DNA from: Corynebacterium sp. HMSC036D02
Lineage (GTDB): Bacteria; Actinomycetota; Actinomycetes; Mycobacteriales; Mycobacteriaceae
Assembly: GCF_001836165.1 (NCBI RefSeq)
Contig: NZ_KV827706.1
Span: 97,659-161,658, forward strand
DNA length: 64,000 nucleotides
Direction of reading: 5' to 3'
The position numbers were made by a program, and so were the translations under genes. Positions 46,363-56,908 of the stretch are shown in pieces (positions within the stretch are counted from its first letter, which is position 1; each line of letters begins with the position of its first letter). The notes beneath the pieces are model-generated. The model worked only from the letters and a program-made list of their open reading frames with translations. It made no database searches and had not been told where the DNA came from.

Positions 46363-47787
46363 ATGTTGGATAGAAGAACCAAAATTGTTTGTACGTTGGG
46401 TCCTGCTGTAGCAAGCAAGGAAGGAATCCTTGGCCTCGTTGAAGCAGGCATGAACGTGGCGCGTCTCAACATGTCCCACGGCGAGCATGCGGACCACGAG
46501 GCGAACTACCGCTGGGTCCGTGAGGCTACCGATGAGACCGGCCACGCAGTCGGCGTCCTGGCGGACCTCCAGGGACCGAAGATCCGTCTGGGTCGCTTCG
46601 TCAACGGTGAAGAGATGTGGAAGGACGGCGAAATCGTCCGCATCACCGTCGAAGACGTAGAAGGCACGCACGACCGCGTGTCCACCACCTACAAGAACCT
46701 GGCGAAGGACGCGAAGCCGGGTGACCGCCTGCTGATCGACGACGGCAAGGTCGCCGTCGTCTGCAAGGAAGTCGACGGCAATGACGTTGTTTGTGAGGTC
46801 ACCGAGGGCGGACCGGTCTCCAACAACAAGGGCGTGTCCTTGCCTGGCATGGACATCTCTGTGCCGGCGTTGTCGGAGAAGGACATTGCTGACCTTCGCT
46901 TCGCATTGAAGCTCGGCGTGGACATGGTTGCCCTGTCCTTCGTTCGTTCTCCTGCGGACGTGGACAAAGTCCACGAAATCATGGATGAGGAAGGCCGCCG
47001 CGTCCCGGTTATCGCGAAGCTCGAGAAGCCGGAGGCAGTCGATGCCCTCGAATCCATCGTTTTGGCTTTCGATGCCATCATGATTGCGCGCGGTGACCTC
47101 GGCGTCGAGGTACCGCTGGAGCAGGTTCCGCTGTTCCAGAAGCGCGCTATCCAGATCGCGCGTGAGAATGCCAAGCCGGTGATCGTGGCAACGCAGATGC
47201 TCGATTCCATGATCTCCAACCTGCGCCCGACTCGCGCGGAGGCCTCCGACGTGGCTAACGCAGTGCTCGATGGTGCTGATGCCGTTATGCTCTCCGGTGA
47301 GACCTCCGTCGGCATCGACCCACAGAATGTTGTCCGCACGATGTCCCGCATCGTGACGAACGCTGAGCAGGGCGGCCAGGTTCCTCCGCTGACGCACGTG
47401 CCGCGCACTAAGCGTGGCGTCGTCTCTTACTCCGCGCGCGATATTGCCGAGCGCCTTAATGCGAAGGCCATCGTCGCCTTCACCACCTCCGGCGACACCG
47501 CGAAGCGCGTGGCTCGCTTGCACTCCCCGCTGCCGCTCCTTGCCTTCACCCCGCACCCGGCGGTGCGCTCGCAGCTGGCGTTGACCTGGGGCGCAGAGAC
47601 CTTCTTGAGTGATTCGGTCGAGTCCACCGATGACATGATGGCCGCCATTGATGAGGCTCTGCTGGGAATGGATAAGTACAAGGAAGGCGACATGATCGTC
47701 GTCATCGCCGGTACCCCTCCCGGAATCTCTGGTAACACCAATATGATTCAGGTCCACGAGCTGGGCCAGACTCTGCGAGATAAGTAA
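46363..47787 (+). CDS. pyk: Pyruvate kinase
   Basis: A 474-residue glycolytic enzyme forming pyruvate and ATP from phosphoenolpyruvate and ADP. MLDRRTKIVCTLGPA opens the barrel. NMSHGEH, the catalytic-lysine region VIAKLEKPEA and the metal site IMIARGDLGVE follow, and the regulatory C-domain ends at about 470. There is no extra C-terminal domain. A large two-part hairpin follows between pyk and the convergent glgP. Confidence 0.97.
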   Translation: MLDRRTKIVCTLGPAVASKEGILGLVEAGMNVARLNMSHGEHADHEANYRWVREATDETGHAVGVLADLQGPKIRLGRFVNGEEMWKDGEIVRITVEDVEGTHDRVSTTYKNLAKDAKPGDRLLIDDGKVAVVCKEVDGNDVVCEVTEGGPVSNNKGVSLPGMDISVPALSEKDIADLRFALKLGVDMVALSFVRSPADVDKVHEIMDEEGRRVPVIAKLEKPEAVDALESIVLAFDAIMIARGDLGVEVPLEQVPLFQKRAIQIARENAKPVIVATQMLDSMISNLRPTRAEASDVANAVLDGADAVMLSGETSVGIDPQNVVRTMSRIVTNAEQGGQVPPLTHVPRTKRGVVSYSARDIAERLNAKAIVAFTTSGDTAKRVARLHSPLPLLAFTPHPAVRSQLALTWGAETFLSDSVESTDDMMAAIDEALLGMDKYKEGDMIVVIAGTPPGISGNTNMIQVHELGQTLRDK

Positions 47788-47803
47788 AACTGTCGCAGAA
47801 AAG

Positions 47804-47880
47804 CAACGCCGCCTCACCCACGGTTGCTTCCTTACCCACTAAGTGGGAAGGAGGAACGGTGGTGAGGCGGCGCTTTGTTT
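47804..47880. terminator. Bidirectional terminator between pyk and glgP
   Basis: CGCCGCCTCACC...ACGGTT pairs with AACGGTGGTGAGGCGGCG, enclosing a second hairpin CTTCC...CCCACT/AGTGGGAAG, followed by TTTGTTTT on the plus strand. Confidence 0.8.
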
Positions 47881-47938
47881 TGTGGAAAGCCCGTCTAGGG
47901 GTTAACAGGCACTAGTACGTCTATTAACCCCTGTCCGT

Positions 47939-50329
47939 CTAGACGTTGGAAATGGGGGTTGGGGCCAGCTTCCACACCTCGTTGGCATAGTCAGCGATAG
48001 TGCGGTCAGAGGAGAAGCGCCCGGAATAGCAGATGTTGAGCCAGGCCTTCTTAGCCCATGCCAGCTCGTCGGCGTCATAGTCAGCCGCCATGCGGTCACG
48101 GGTCTCGCGATAGTCGGCGAAATCTCCCAGGACGTAGTAGGTGTCCTGAGCGTTTTCGCCGAAGCCGTCGAGCAGCGAGGAACGAAGATCACCAAACATG
48201 CCTGCATTCTCCGACCCCAGCGTGCCATCGGTGAAGGCATCGAGGACACGCGCCAAGCCCGGAACCGTGTTGTAGAGCTCGCTCGGGTTGTACTCGGCGC
48301 GCAGCTGAGGGATGTCTTCGTTGCGGGCGCCGAAGATGTAGGCGTTGTCTTCGCCCACTGCCTCGACGATCTCTACGTTGGCGCCGTCCATCGTGCCCAA
48401 GGTCAGGGCACCGTTCATCATGAACTTCATGTTGGAGGTACCGGAGGCTTCCTTGCCTGCCACGGAGATCTGCTCGGAGACATCAGCAGCCGGGATGATG
48501 TGCTCAGCAGGGGAGACGTTGTAGTTCTCAACGAAGACTACGTTGAGCACGTCCTTGGTAGCCGGGTCGCTATTGACTAGGTCACCGATGGTGTTGATGA
48601 GTTTGATGATGGCCTTCGCGCGGACATAGCCCGGCGCAGCCTTCGCACCAAAGATGAAGGTCCGCTTCGGAACGGTTTCGCCGTCGACCTTGATGCGGAA
48701 GTACAGGTCCAAGATGTAAAGCGCATTCATCAGCTGGCGCTTGTACTCGTGCAGGCGCTTGATCTGGACGTCGAAAATGGAATCCGGATCCACGACCGAG
48801 CCCTGGTGTGCGTCAATCCATGCGGCGAAATCTTGCTTGTTGGCGCGCTTGATGTTGATGAGTTGGCGCAGCACCTTCTCATCCTCAGCCAGAGGAGCCA
48901 GCTTGGCCAGCTCGGTCAGATCGGTGACCCAGGCATCGGAGCCAGCTTGTTCTGTGAGCAGGTCGGACAGGCGCGGGTTGCACATGCGCAGCCAACGACG
49001 CGGGGTCACGCCGTTGGTCTTGTTATTGAACTTCTCCGGCCACAGCTCGTGCCACTCGGAGAGCGTGTCCGCCTTGATGATTTCGGTGTGCAGGGCGGCG
49101 ACGCCATTGATCGAGTACGCGGCATAGCAAGCGATCCACGCCATGTGGACGTGCCCGTCGGATACCGGAGCCATGTAGTCGATGCGCCCTTGATCCAGGC
49201 CGCGCTGGGCCATGTCTTCGCGGAAGCGGCGGTCGATCTCTTCCACCAGCTCCCAAATGCGCCAGAACAGCTTCTGGAAGATGGATACTTCCCAGCTCTC
49301 CAAAGCCTCAGCCAGCACCGTGTGGTTGGTGTAGGCAAAAGTCTCGGTGACAACCTTCCAGGCTTCATCCCAGCCCATCCCGTGTTCGTCGAGAAGCAGG
49401 CGGAGCAATTCTGGGATGGCCAGCACCGGGTGGGTGTCGTTGAGCTGGATGCAGTTGTACTCGGCGAAGCCGGTGAGGTCCTCGCCGTGGTGCTCGATGT
49501 AGTTATCGATCATCTGCTGCAGCGAGGCCGAGACGAAGAAGTACTGCTGGCGAACGCGCAGAACCTTGCCTTCGTAGGTGGTGTCGTTGGGGTAGAGCAC
49601 GCGGCAAATATCCATGACGCGCTCGCGCTCCACGATGGCCTCGGTGAAGCGCTGCGAGTTGAATGCATCGTAATCGAATTCATCGATAGGCTCGGACTTC
49701 CACAGGCGCAGCGTACCTACGTTGTCGGTGCCGTATCCGGTAATCGGCATGTCATAGGGGATAGCGCGTACGTCCATGTCATCGAAGTGGACCAAGCGCT
49801 GCTCGGAGGCACGGCGAATGATGAAGTCGTAGCCATTTTCCATCCAGGCATCCGGTTCCTCGCGCTGGAAACCGTTGTCGAAGGACTGGCGGAAGAGGCC
49901 GTAGCGGTAGAGCAGGCCGTAGCCCGTGACCGGGTAGTTCTGGGTGACAGCGGAATCGAGGAAGCAGGCGGCGAGGCGGCCCAAGCCGCCGTTGCCTAGC
50001 GCGGCATCGTGCTCGGCTTCGAGGACATCAGCCAACTCGTGGCCTGCGGCCTTGGCAGCGGCGCGGGCTTCGTCGACGAGGCCGACGTTGGTGAGGTTGT
50101 TGAGCAGGGCGCGTCCCTGGAGGAACTCAGCAGAGAAGTAGTGCTGCTGGCGGGCGGCGGAGTAGGCGGTGCGGGTGGTCTCCCAGTTGTCAGCAATCTG
50201 CTCCATTACTGAAGAAGACAAGCCGGACCAGAACTTGCGGTTGGTCGCGGCAGAGGGGGAGACACCAGCAGCGGCGCGGACGTGTCCGGGAACTGCGGTT
50301 TGAAAATCGGAGTGCTGGGCTTGACTCAT
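47939..50329 (-). CDS. glgP: Glycogen/maltodextrin phosphorylase
   Basis: A 796-residue GT35 phosphorylase releasing glucose 1-phosphate from alpha-glucans. The PLP lysine is in KEASGTSNMKFMMNG (about 634), with the usual GTGN reading GTSN. NGGLGRLAACFLDS and ITGYG-type contacts are in the N-terminal half. ATG follows GAAGGGATT. It works with GlgX (29949), which debranches the limit dextrin. Confidence 0.96.
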   Translation of the reverse strand: MSQAQHSDFQTAVPGHVRAAAGVSPSAATNRKFWSGLSSSVMEQIADNWETTRTAYSAARQQHYFSAEFLQGRALLNNLTNVGLVDEARAAAKAAGHELADVLEAEHDAALGNGGLGRLAACFLDSAVTQNYPVTGYGLLYRYGLFRQSFDNGFQREEPDAWMENGYDFIIRRASEQRLVHFDDMDVRAIPYDMPITGYGTDNVGTLRLWKSEPIDEFDYDAFNSQRFTEAIVERERVMDICRVLYPNDTTYEGKVLRVRQQYFFVSASLQQMIDNYIEHHGEDLTGFAEYNCIQLNDTHPVLAIPELLRLLLDEHGMGWDEAWKVVTETFAYTNHTVLAEALESWEVSIFQKLFWRIWELVEEIDRRFREDMAQRGLDQGRIDYMAPVSDGHVHMAWIACYAAYSINGVAALHTEIIKADTLSEWHELWPEKFNNKTNGVTPRRWLRMCNPRLSDLLTEQAGSDAWVTDLTELAKLAPLAEDEKVLRQLINIKRANKQDFAAWIDAHQGSVVDPDSIFDVQIKRLHEYKRQLMNALYILDLYFRIKVDGETVPKRTFIFGAKAAPGYVRAKAIIKLINTIGDLVNSDPATKDVLNVVFVENYNVSPAEHIIPAADVSEQISVAGKEASGTSNMKFMMNGALTLGTMDGANVEIVEAVGEDNAYIFGARNEDIPQLRAEYNPSELYNTVPGLARVLDAFTDGTLGSENAGMFGDLRSSLLDGFGENAQDTYYVLGDFADYRETRDRMAADYDADELAWAKKAWLNICYSGRFSSDRTIADYANEVWKLAPTPISNV

Positions 50330-50427
50330 AAGAATCCCTTCACCTTAGGCATAAAAATGCGGAAAAATACCAATACCCAAGCTTAACCAGTTCCGCATTC
50401 AGCTGCAGGCGAGAGCACTGCCAGCCA

Positions 50428-50451
50428 CCGTGCGTTAATCATCACGCACGG
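50428..50451. repeat. Hairpin between glgP and amidohydrolase genes
   Basis: CCGTGCGT (50428-50435) and ACGCACGG (50444-50451) are perfect 8-bp arms with an 8-base loop, 23 bp after the amidohydrolase stop on the minus strand. No T-run; a weak terminator is the likely role. Confidence 0.5.
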
Positions 50452-50473
50452 CGAAAACGTTGTGCAGGGAAGG

Positions 50474-51682
50474 TTAGCGCCCCAGAAAAGACAGGACGGC
50501 TGCAGCCCCGGCGCGGGTGGCCGAGCGCATGGTGGGCTCATAATCCGGCAGGAAAGTGGATTGGTGGTTAACCGGCGGGTTGTCCAGGAGGTTGTCCGGC
50601 GTGGAGCCGATGAACCAGAAGCTATAAGGCACGTCCCAGGCTTGTGGGAGATAACAGAAATCCTCGGAGACGGTGGACGGGGTGGCGCTGACGGAGAGAT
50701 CAGCAAAGACCGCGTCGAAGGCCGAGCGAACGGTCTCATGAGTGGAAGCGTCATTATCGGTGACTTCGCCGTGGGCAAAATACTCGAAGGTGGGCTCTGC
50801 TGGGCATCCTGAGGCTTCGCACTCGGCGCGCACCATACGCTCGAGGGAGGCGTAGACGCGCTGCGCCAACTCCGGCTTGTAATAGCGGGTGTTGAGCACG
50901 AGTTCGGCGCTGCCTGGAATGATGTTGTTTTTATCGCCCGAATGCAGCTCGCCTACCGAGATGACGAAGAAATCATGGGGTGGAACTTCGCGGCCGACGA
51001 TGGCCTGCAGGCGCGTGACCACCATGGCGGCCACGTAGGAAGGATCGATGGCCTCGTGTGGCATGGAGGCGTGCGCTGAGCGCCCCGTAATGCGGATGCG
51101 GAGGGAATCGCAGCCGGCCAGGATGGGGCCGGCGGTGGACTGCACCTGGCCGGCGGGGCCCGGCATGACGTGTTGGCCAAAGCAGACATCGGGTGTGGGA
51201 ACGCGCTCGGTAAGCCCGTCCGCAATCATGTATTTGGCGCCCATGGATGACTCCTCCGCGGGTTGGAAGAGTGCCAGGAAGGTGCCGTGCCAGGCGTCGC
51301 GGTGGGCGTCAAGAATCGCGCACGCGCCGAGTAATGCCGTGGTGTGCACATCGTGCCCGCAGGCATGCATCGCGCCATTGGTGGCGGCGAAGGGGACGCC
51401 GGTTTCCTCGGCCACGGGGAGGGCATCAAAATCCGCCCGCATCAGCGCGGTCGGGCCGTCCCCATTACGGAAGATAGCGACGATGCCGTGGCCGCCGATT
51501 CCGGTGATGAGCTCGCACTCGTACTTGTCTAGTTGTTCCAGAATCCGCCCGGCGGTGCGTTCCTCTTGGTGGGACAGCTCTGGGTGGGCGTGCATGTCTT
51601 CATAGAAGGCGCGTTGCCAGCTGAGATCGACGGAATCTTCGAGGAGGAGCGAGCTCAGCCGGGAAAGTGTGGGATCTGCCAT
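50474..51682 (-). CDS. M20 amidohydrolase
   Basis: A 402-residue zinc-dependent M20D-family amidohydrolase of the hippurate/N-acyl-amino-acid/IAA-amino-acid hydrolase type. Metal-site motifs are RADFDALPVAE, MHACGHDVHT and LFQPAEESSMGAKYMI (catalytic Glu), with dimerisation segments GRSAHASMPHEAIDP in the lid. There is no signal peptide. The exact substrate cannot be told from sequence. ATG follows TGAAGGGCAG. Confidence 0.92.
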   Translation of the reverse strand: MADPTLSRLSSLLLEDSVDLSWQRAFYEDMHAHPELSHQEERTAGRILEQLDKYECELITGIGGHGIVAIFRNGDGPTALMRADFDALPVAEETGVPFAATNGAMHACGHDVHTTALLGACAILDAHRDAWHGTFLALFQPAEESSMGAKYMIADGLTERVPTPDVCFGQHVMPGPAGQVQSTAGPILAGCDSLRIRITGRSAHASMPHEAIDPSYVAAMVVTRLQAIVGREVPPHDFFVISVGELHSGDKNNIIPGSAELVLNTRYYKPELAQRVYASLERMVRAECEASGCPAEPTFEYFAHGEVTDNDASTHETVRSAFDAVFADLSVSATPSTVSEDFCYLPQAWDVPYSFWFIGSTPDNLLDNPPVNHQSTFLPDYEPTMRSATRAGAAAVLSFLGR

Positions 51683-51705
51683 AGTTACTGCCCTTCAAGT
51701 TTGGG

Positions 51706-51711
51706 TAGGGT
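51706..51711 (+). promoter_or_regulatory. -10 of small unknown gene (leaderless)
   Basis: TAGGGT lies 7 bp before the ATG at 51719, supporting this start over longer upstream frames. Confidence 0.5.
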
Positions 51712-51718
51712 TACCTAC

Positions 51719-52117
51719 ATGCCATTGATTCACTTTGATGTTCTGGTGCCGGATGCGCAAGCCGAGCGCGTGGCCGAAATCTTTAGCGCTGCTACCCACA
51801 AGCTGGTGGATAACAGCTCCTTAGTTTCTGCTGAGGTTACTCGTGTGCCTGATCCTGCACTCCCGGAGGGGCTGGAAGAACAGCTGCGCCAGACTTATCG
51901 CGATGAGCATGAAGAGCGTGATTTAGAGGACGCCAACGTCTACCGCTATGCCATCGATGTTGATGGTGTGAAGGGCTCCGTCAATCAGCTGACCATGGTC
52001 CTCGCGCGCTTGTTGACGCCCCATTCGGTTCTACCGAAGGATCACGTGTTGTTGGAGGATGAGCTCGCCCACGAGCGTCCAGCTATTTTCCCGTGGGCGG
52101 TGCAGGTGACCCCGTAG
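51719..52117 (+). CDS. Hypothetical protein
   Basis: A 132-residue acidic soluble protein (PLIHFDVLVPDAQAERVAEI, RDEHEERDLEDANVYRYAID). It shows alternating hydrophobic strands and helices but no recognisable family. It stands alone between the divergent amidohydrolase and the convergent glycerate kinase, behind its own leaderless promoter. Confidence 0.7.
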   Translation: MPLIHFDVLVPDAQAERVAEIFSAATHKLVDNSSLVSAEVTRVPDPALPEGLEEQLRQTYRDEHEERDLEDANVYRYAIDVDGVKGSVNQLTMVLARLLTPHSVLPKDHVLLEDELAHERPAIFPWAVQVTP

Positions 52118-52148
52118 TTCTGCTGAGAGCTATAGCCCGCAGAGAGCT

Positions 52149-53267
52149 TTAGCTCTGCAGAACGTTGCGGACGAGGCGTTCGGCCGCGTTGCTTAAGTGC
52201 TGGGCGACGTCCCCCTCTTCCTCCCCATCGAGTTCTTCCAGTAGCGTGCCCTGCGGTGCCGGTGCGGTTGCGGAGCCGGCGATGATGCCCAGGGTAGGCA
52301 GGCTAGTCATGTCCGCCAGTGTGCCCACCACCTTTCCGGTAAGCGATTGTTCGTCGAAGCGCCCTTCTCCGGTAAGGATGAGGTCCGCCTCGGCGATACG
52401 CGCGGGCAGGTCGAGTGCTTCGGCTACATACTGGCCGCCCGGCACGATGCGGCAGTGCTCCGCCGTACCCCACAGCGTGCGCGAAAGCCAGCTCAGGGCG
52501 ATGGGAATGCCGCCCGCGGCGCCGAAGAATTCCGCCTGTGAGTCGGTCTCCGTGACTTCGCAGAGTCGCAGCATCGCGCCCGCCAGTAGCGCTACTTGTT
52601 CGCCTTCAGCACCTTTTTGTGGGCCGTACATCGTCGCGGCTTGGACGGGCACGGCGCGAGTATCGGTGACCAAGGTGTAGTCCAGCATGGCCGCCTTCAT
52701 ATTGAGCTGTGCGGTGTCAATATGGTCGAGGTTGACCAAAGGTGCACCGCCTTTGGGTAGGGCGTATCCGCGGGCGTCGTGGGCGGCGGCGCCGAATGCG
52801 GCGAGGATGCCGAGACCACCGTCGATGCTGGCGCTGCCGCCGAGGCCGAGAACGATGTGCTTGGCGCCGCGCGCTTCGGCGTCGGCTACCAGCACGCCCG
52901 TTCCATAGGAATCCGCATGGAGTGGATCAAGGGCGTCGGCGACGGCAGGAAGGCCAGTTGCGGCGGCGACGTCGATGAAGGCGGTGTCGCCAACGAGCTG
53001 GTAGCTTGCCTCGGTCAGGCGCCCGATGGCATCGGTGGTAGGCAGCGTAATGGTCTGACCCGCCGTGCCGTGGTGATGAACAGCGGCGCTGGCGAGCACC
53101 TCCGCGGTGCCTTCGCCGCCATCGGCCATGGGCAGGGTCGTTACCTTCGCCGAGTCGGCGTGGGGCGAGGAGCTGAGAGCGCGCCGCGCGCCCAATGCAA
53201 TGGCGGCGGCAGCTTCGGCTGCAGTGGCGGTGCCTTTAAAGGAGTCGGGGGCAACAAGAATGTGCAT
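52149..53267 (-). CDS. glxK: Glycerate kinase
   Basis: A 372-residue GarK/GlxK-type (class II) glycerate kinase phosphorylating D-glycerate. It begins MHILVAPDSFKGTATAAEAA, the family start. Later motifs are TLPMADGGEGTAEVL, LGLGGSASIDGGLGILAA and LILTGEGRFDEQSLTGKV. ATG at 53267 is chosen because TATACT lies 7 bp upstream; an ATG at 53273 is also in frame. Confidence 0.94.
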   Translation of the reverse strand: MHILVAPDSFKGTATAAEAAAAIALGARRALSSSPHADSAKVTTLPMADGGEGTAEVLASAAVHHHGTAGQTITLPTTDAIGRLTEASYQLVGDTAFIDVAAATGLPAVADALDPLHADSYGTGVLVADAEARGAKHIVLGLGGSASIDGGLGILAAFGAAAHDARGYALPKGGAPLVNLDHIDTAQLNMKAAMLDYTLVTDTRAVPVQAATMYGPQKGAEGEQVALLAGAMLRLCEVTETDSQAEFFGAAGGIPIALSWLSRTLWGTAEHCRIVPGGQYVAEALDLPARIAEADLILTGEGRFDEQSLTGKVVGTLADMTSLPTLGIIAGSATAPAPQGTLLEELDGEEEGDVAQHLSNAAERLVRNVLQS

Positions 53268-53274
53268 GCCCATG

Positions 53275-53280
53275 AGTATA
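53275..53280 (-). promoter_or_regulatory. -10 of glxK (leaderless)
   Basis: TATACT on the minus strand, 7 bp before the ATG at 53267 and 1 bp before the one at 53273, so the former is the likely start. Confidence 0.55.
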
Positions 53281-53315
53281 TGGCAGAGATGTGAGAAAAA
53301 ATTTTCGCACTCTGA

Positions 53316-54785
<1,470 letters not shown>

Positions 54786-54826
54786 CCGTTTCCTTATCCC
54801 TGTATATCCCTGTATCCGCGCTTAAC

Positions 54827-54850
54827 CTCCTCGCTTGCCGGGGAGTTTTT
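54827..54850 (+). terminator. Terminator of gdh
   Basis: CTCCTCG pairs with CGGGGAG (one G-U) around CTTGC and is followed by TTTTT. Confidence 0.75.
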
Positions 54851-54898
54851 CGCCATTTCTTCCCGCGTGGGATACGTCGCAGTGCGCGTGCGCTTGGA

Positions 54899-54904
54899 TA
54901 GGCT
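54899..54904 (+). promoter_or_regulatory. -10 of sepIVA (leaderless)
   Basis: TAGGCT lies 6 bp before the ATG at 54911, with no ribosome binding site between. Confidence 0.55.
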
Positions 54905-54910
54905 GGTGCC

Positions 54911-55657
54911 ATGTACCGCGTATTTGAGTCCCTCGATGAACTTGTTCGCAACCTGGAACAGGCCTATGCCGTTCCTATGACCTCCAACTGCATGGTTCCG
55001 CGCCACGAAATGCTGGCGCTTCTCGACGATCTCCGTAACGCCCTCCCCGTTGAAATGGATGACGCCCAGGACGTCCTAGACAAGCAGGACGAGATCCTCC
55101 AGGGTGCTGAGGAGCGCGCGGAGCAGATTATTTCTGAGGCCACCGCCGAGGCCGATGACACCGTTGCCCGTGCGCGTGAGGACTCAGACGCAATGCTTGC
55201 CGACGCCCAACACCGCGCCACCACCTTGGTAGCCCAGGCGGAAGACGAGGCCACCAACCTCGTGGACAATGCGCGTTCCGACGCCGAGCGCACCCGCGCC
55301 CAGGCGGATGAGGAGTACCAGCGCGCCGTCGCAGCAGGCCAAGCCGAGCAGGACCGCTTGGTCTCCGAATCCGAGGTTGTGCGCCGTGCCGACGACGAGG
55401 CGCACCGCATTGTGGAGACCGCGCACTCTGAGTCCAACCGTCTGCGCACCGAGTGTGATGAATTCGTTGACGCCAAGCTCGGGGAATTCGAGACCACTTT
55501 GTCTGACCTCCTGCGCACCGTGAATAACGATCGCTCCGCTCTGCGCCGAGGTGCGGGTGTGCGTTCCCGTGGGGAATCGCGCGGCGAGGGACGAGGCGCT
55601 GCGCGCGAGACCCGGGAACCGGCACGCCGGGCGCCGCGTGCGCCCCGCGACTACTAG
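54911..55657 (+). CDS. sepIVA: SepIVA-like DivIVA-domain coiled-coil protein
   Basis: A 248-residue protein with a short N-terminal DivIVA-like region (MYRVFESLDELVRNLEQAYA; PRHEMLALLDDLRNALP) and a long coiled coil (about 60-205) containing phased alanine/glutamate repeats (ARAREDSDAMLADAQHRA-type). A basic Arg-rich tail ends the protein. It corresponds in position to Rv2927c/SepIVA, which lies beside rnc, fpg and smc in mycobacteria and acts in septation and envelope synthesis. The function here is inferred from synteny and fold. Confidence 0.85.
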   Translation: MYRVFESLDELVRNLEQAYAVPMTSNCMVPRHEMLALLDDLRNALPVEMDDAQDVLDKQDEILQGAEERAEQIISEATAEADDTVARAREDSDAMLADAQHRATTLVAQAEDEATNLVDNARSDAERTRAQADEEYQRAVAAGQAEQDRLVSESEVVRRADDEAHRIVETAHSESNRLRTECDEFVDAKLGEFETTLSDLLRTVNNDRSALRRGAGVRSRGESRGEGRGAARETREPARRAPRAPRDY

Positions 55658-56235
55658 AGGGGATTAAGACTCAGCCGCTCCGCGCGGTGGATCCGGGCGG
55701 CCTCCTTGGCTGGCATGGTGCTCAAGGCGGCCGCAAGACCGGCGGATACTAAACCCGGCAGCGCATAGAGCACCCACATGATGCCGAAATCCGTTCCCGG
55801 GGTGTGGGGTTCTGAGATGGGGCCCCAGGCGGCGTCGGCAAGCAGCAGCGCCACATCGACTGCGCCAACGGTCAGCATCATCAGGCCAATCCCCATGCCC
55901 GCGGCGGAAAAAGATTCCCGTGCGCGCCAGGCGATGAGCGCAGCAAAAAGCGAGAACAAGGCCGAAGATAGGATCAGGATCGGCTCAAAGTGCAGGGGTA
56001 GGAAGTACACCGCCCCGACCATTAAACCGGCGAGCGTGCTGGCGAGGGCCACGCGATGCAAGGAATAGCCGGCGTTGCCGAAGATACTGGGGCGGTGTCG
56101 CGTGAAAACGTGGCGGCACGCCACTCCCGCGAGGGCTAGCGCCACAGCGGGGGCGAGGCACTGCAAGGGGTAGCTGAGCGCGAGCTCGCGTGCCGTGGCG
56201 CTCAGGGACGCCGTATCGGTAGCGGTGTAGCTCAT
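55654..56235 (-). CDS. Hypothetical membrane protein
   Basis: A 193-residue protein with about five membrane helices and polar ends. No family recognised. TAGCCT 8 bp before the ATG suggests leaderless expression. Its 3' end overlaps sepIVA by 4 bp (convergent), and it interrupts the sepIVA-DUF177-rnc block known from mycobacteria. Confidence 0.75.
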   Translation of the reverse strand: MSYTATDTASLSATARELALSYPLQCLAPAVALALAGVACRHVFTRHRPSIFGNAGYSLHRVALASTLAGLMVGAVYFLPLHFEPILILSSALFSLFAALIAWRARESFSAAGMGIGLMMLTVGAVDVALLLADAAWGPISEPHTPGTDFGIMWVLYALPGLVSAGLAAALSTMPAKEAARIHRAERLSLNPL

Positions 56236-56244
56236 GGGGCTTTA

Positions 56245-56283
56245 GGCTAAAAGCCTCAAGCACAAGAATCGAGCTTTTAGGCC
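56245..56283. repeat. Near-perfect inverted repeat between membrane protein and DUF177 genes
   Basis: GGCTAAAAGC (56245-56254) and GCTTTTAGGCC (56273-56283) are complementary apart from one extra base. The left arm covers the -10 of the minus-strand gene, so it may be a divergent operator. Confidence 0.45.
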
Positions 56284-56368
56284 AAGTGCTTAAGTGCCTA
56301 TGACCCAGCATTCAGGTCTTTGCCAGTCTAGGGCGCGCGGGCCAGCACAGGGTAAGCTGGTGGGCGCT

Positions 56369-56908
56369 ATGAAATCACCATTGAAGTTCGACGTGACGGA
56401 ATTGCTCCGCAGCCAAGGAACCGACGCGCTGCCTGAGCACCGCGTGCAGACCGGACCCGCGCCAGAGCGCATCGGCGTGGAAATGATCGGCATCCCGGAA
56501 GGTACTGAAGTTAAGGTGGATGCCACCTTGACCCCGTTGGGCTCCGGCGTGTTGGTGGACGCTGATGTCACCGGCACCCTCAGCGGCGAATGTGCCCGTT
56601 GCCTGGCAGAGCTGCACCCGGAACTGGATCTCCACGTATCCCAGGTGTTTTCCGCAGATGAATCCTTCGTCAGCGGGGATGAGGCCGAGGAGGAGGATCG
56701 CGGTTCCGGTGATGAGGTGCCCGAGATTAAGGATGGAATCCTCGACCTCCTACAGACCGTGATCGATGAGGCAGGTTTATCTCTTCCTTTTGCGCCAACG
56801 TGCGAGGAGGGGTGTGATGTGGACGCTCCTGATGGAGTGACCACGGGGGTCTCTGGGGAAGAAGAGCGCGTGGATCCGCGTTGGTCTGGGCTGGAGAAAT
56901 TCCTATGA
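56369..56908 (+). CDS. DUF177/YceD-family protein
   Basis: A 179-residue DUF177 protein. The family hallmark CARCL (Cys75, Cys78) is followed by a second cysteine pair CEEGC (Cys145, Cys149), a likely zinc site. A Glu/Asp-rich segment at about 103-120 separates them. DUF177 proteins are tied to rRNA processing and ribosome assembly, which suits its translational coupling with rnc (ATGA). The start at 56369 lies 10 bp after TAAGCT. Confidence 0.9.
   Translation: MKSPLKFDVTELLRSQGTDALPEHRVQTGPAPERIGVEMIGIPEGTEVKVDATLTPLGSGVLVDADVTGTLSGECARCLAELHPELDLHVSQVFSADESFVSGDEAEEEDRGSGDEVPEIKDGILDLLQTVIDEAGLSLPFAPTCEEGCDVDAPDGVTTGVSGEEERVDPRWSGLEKFL

Noticed and set aside
46191..46373. 60-codon frame before pyk
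   Set aside because: It runs into the pyk start, has no ribosome binding site and an uneven composition; treated as noise.
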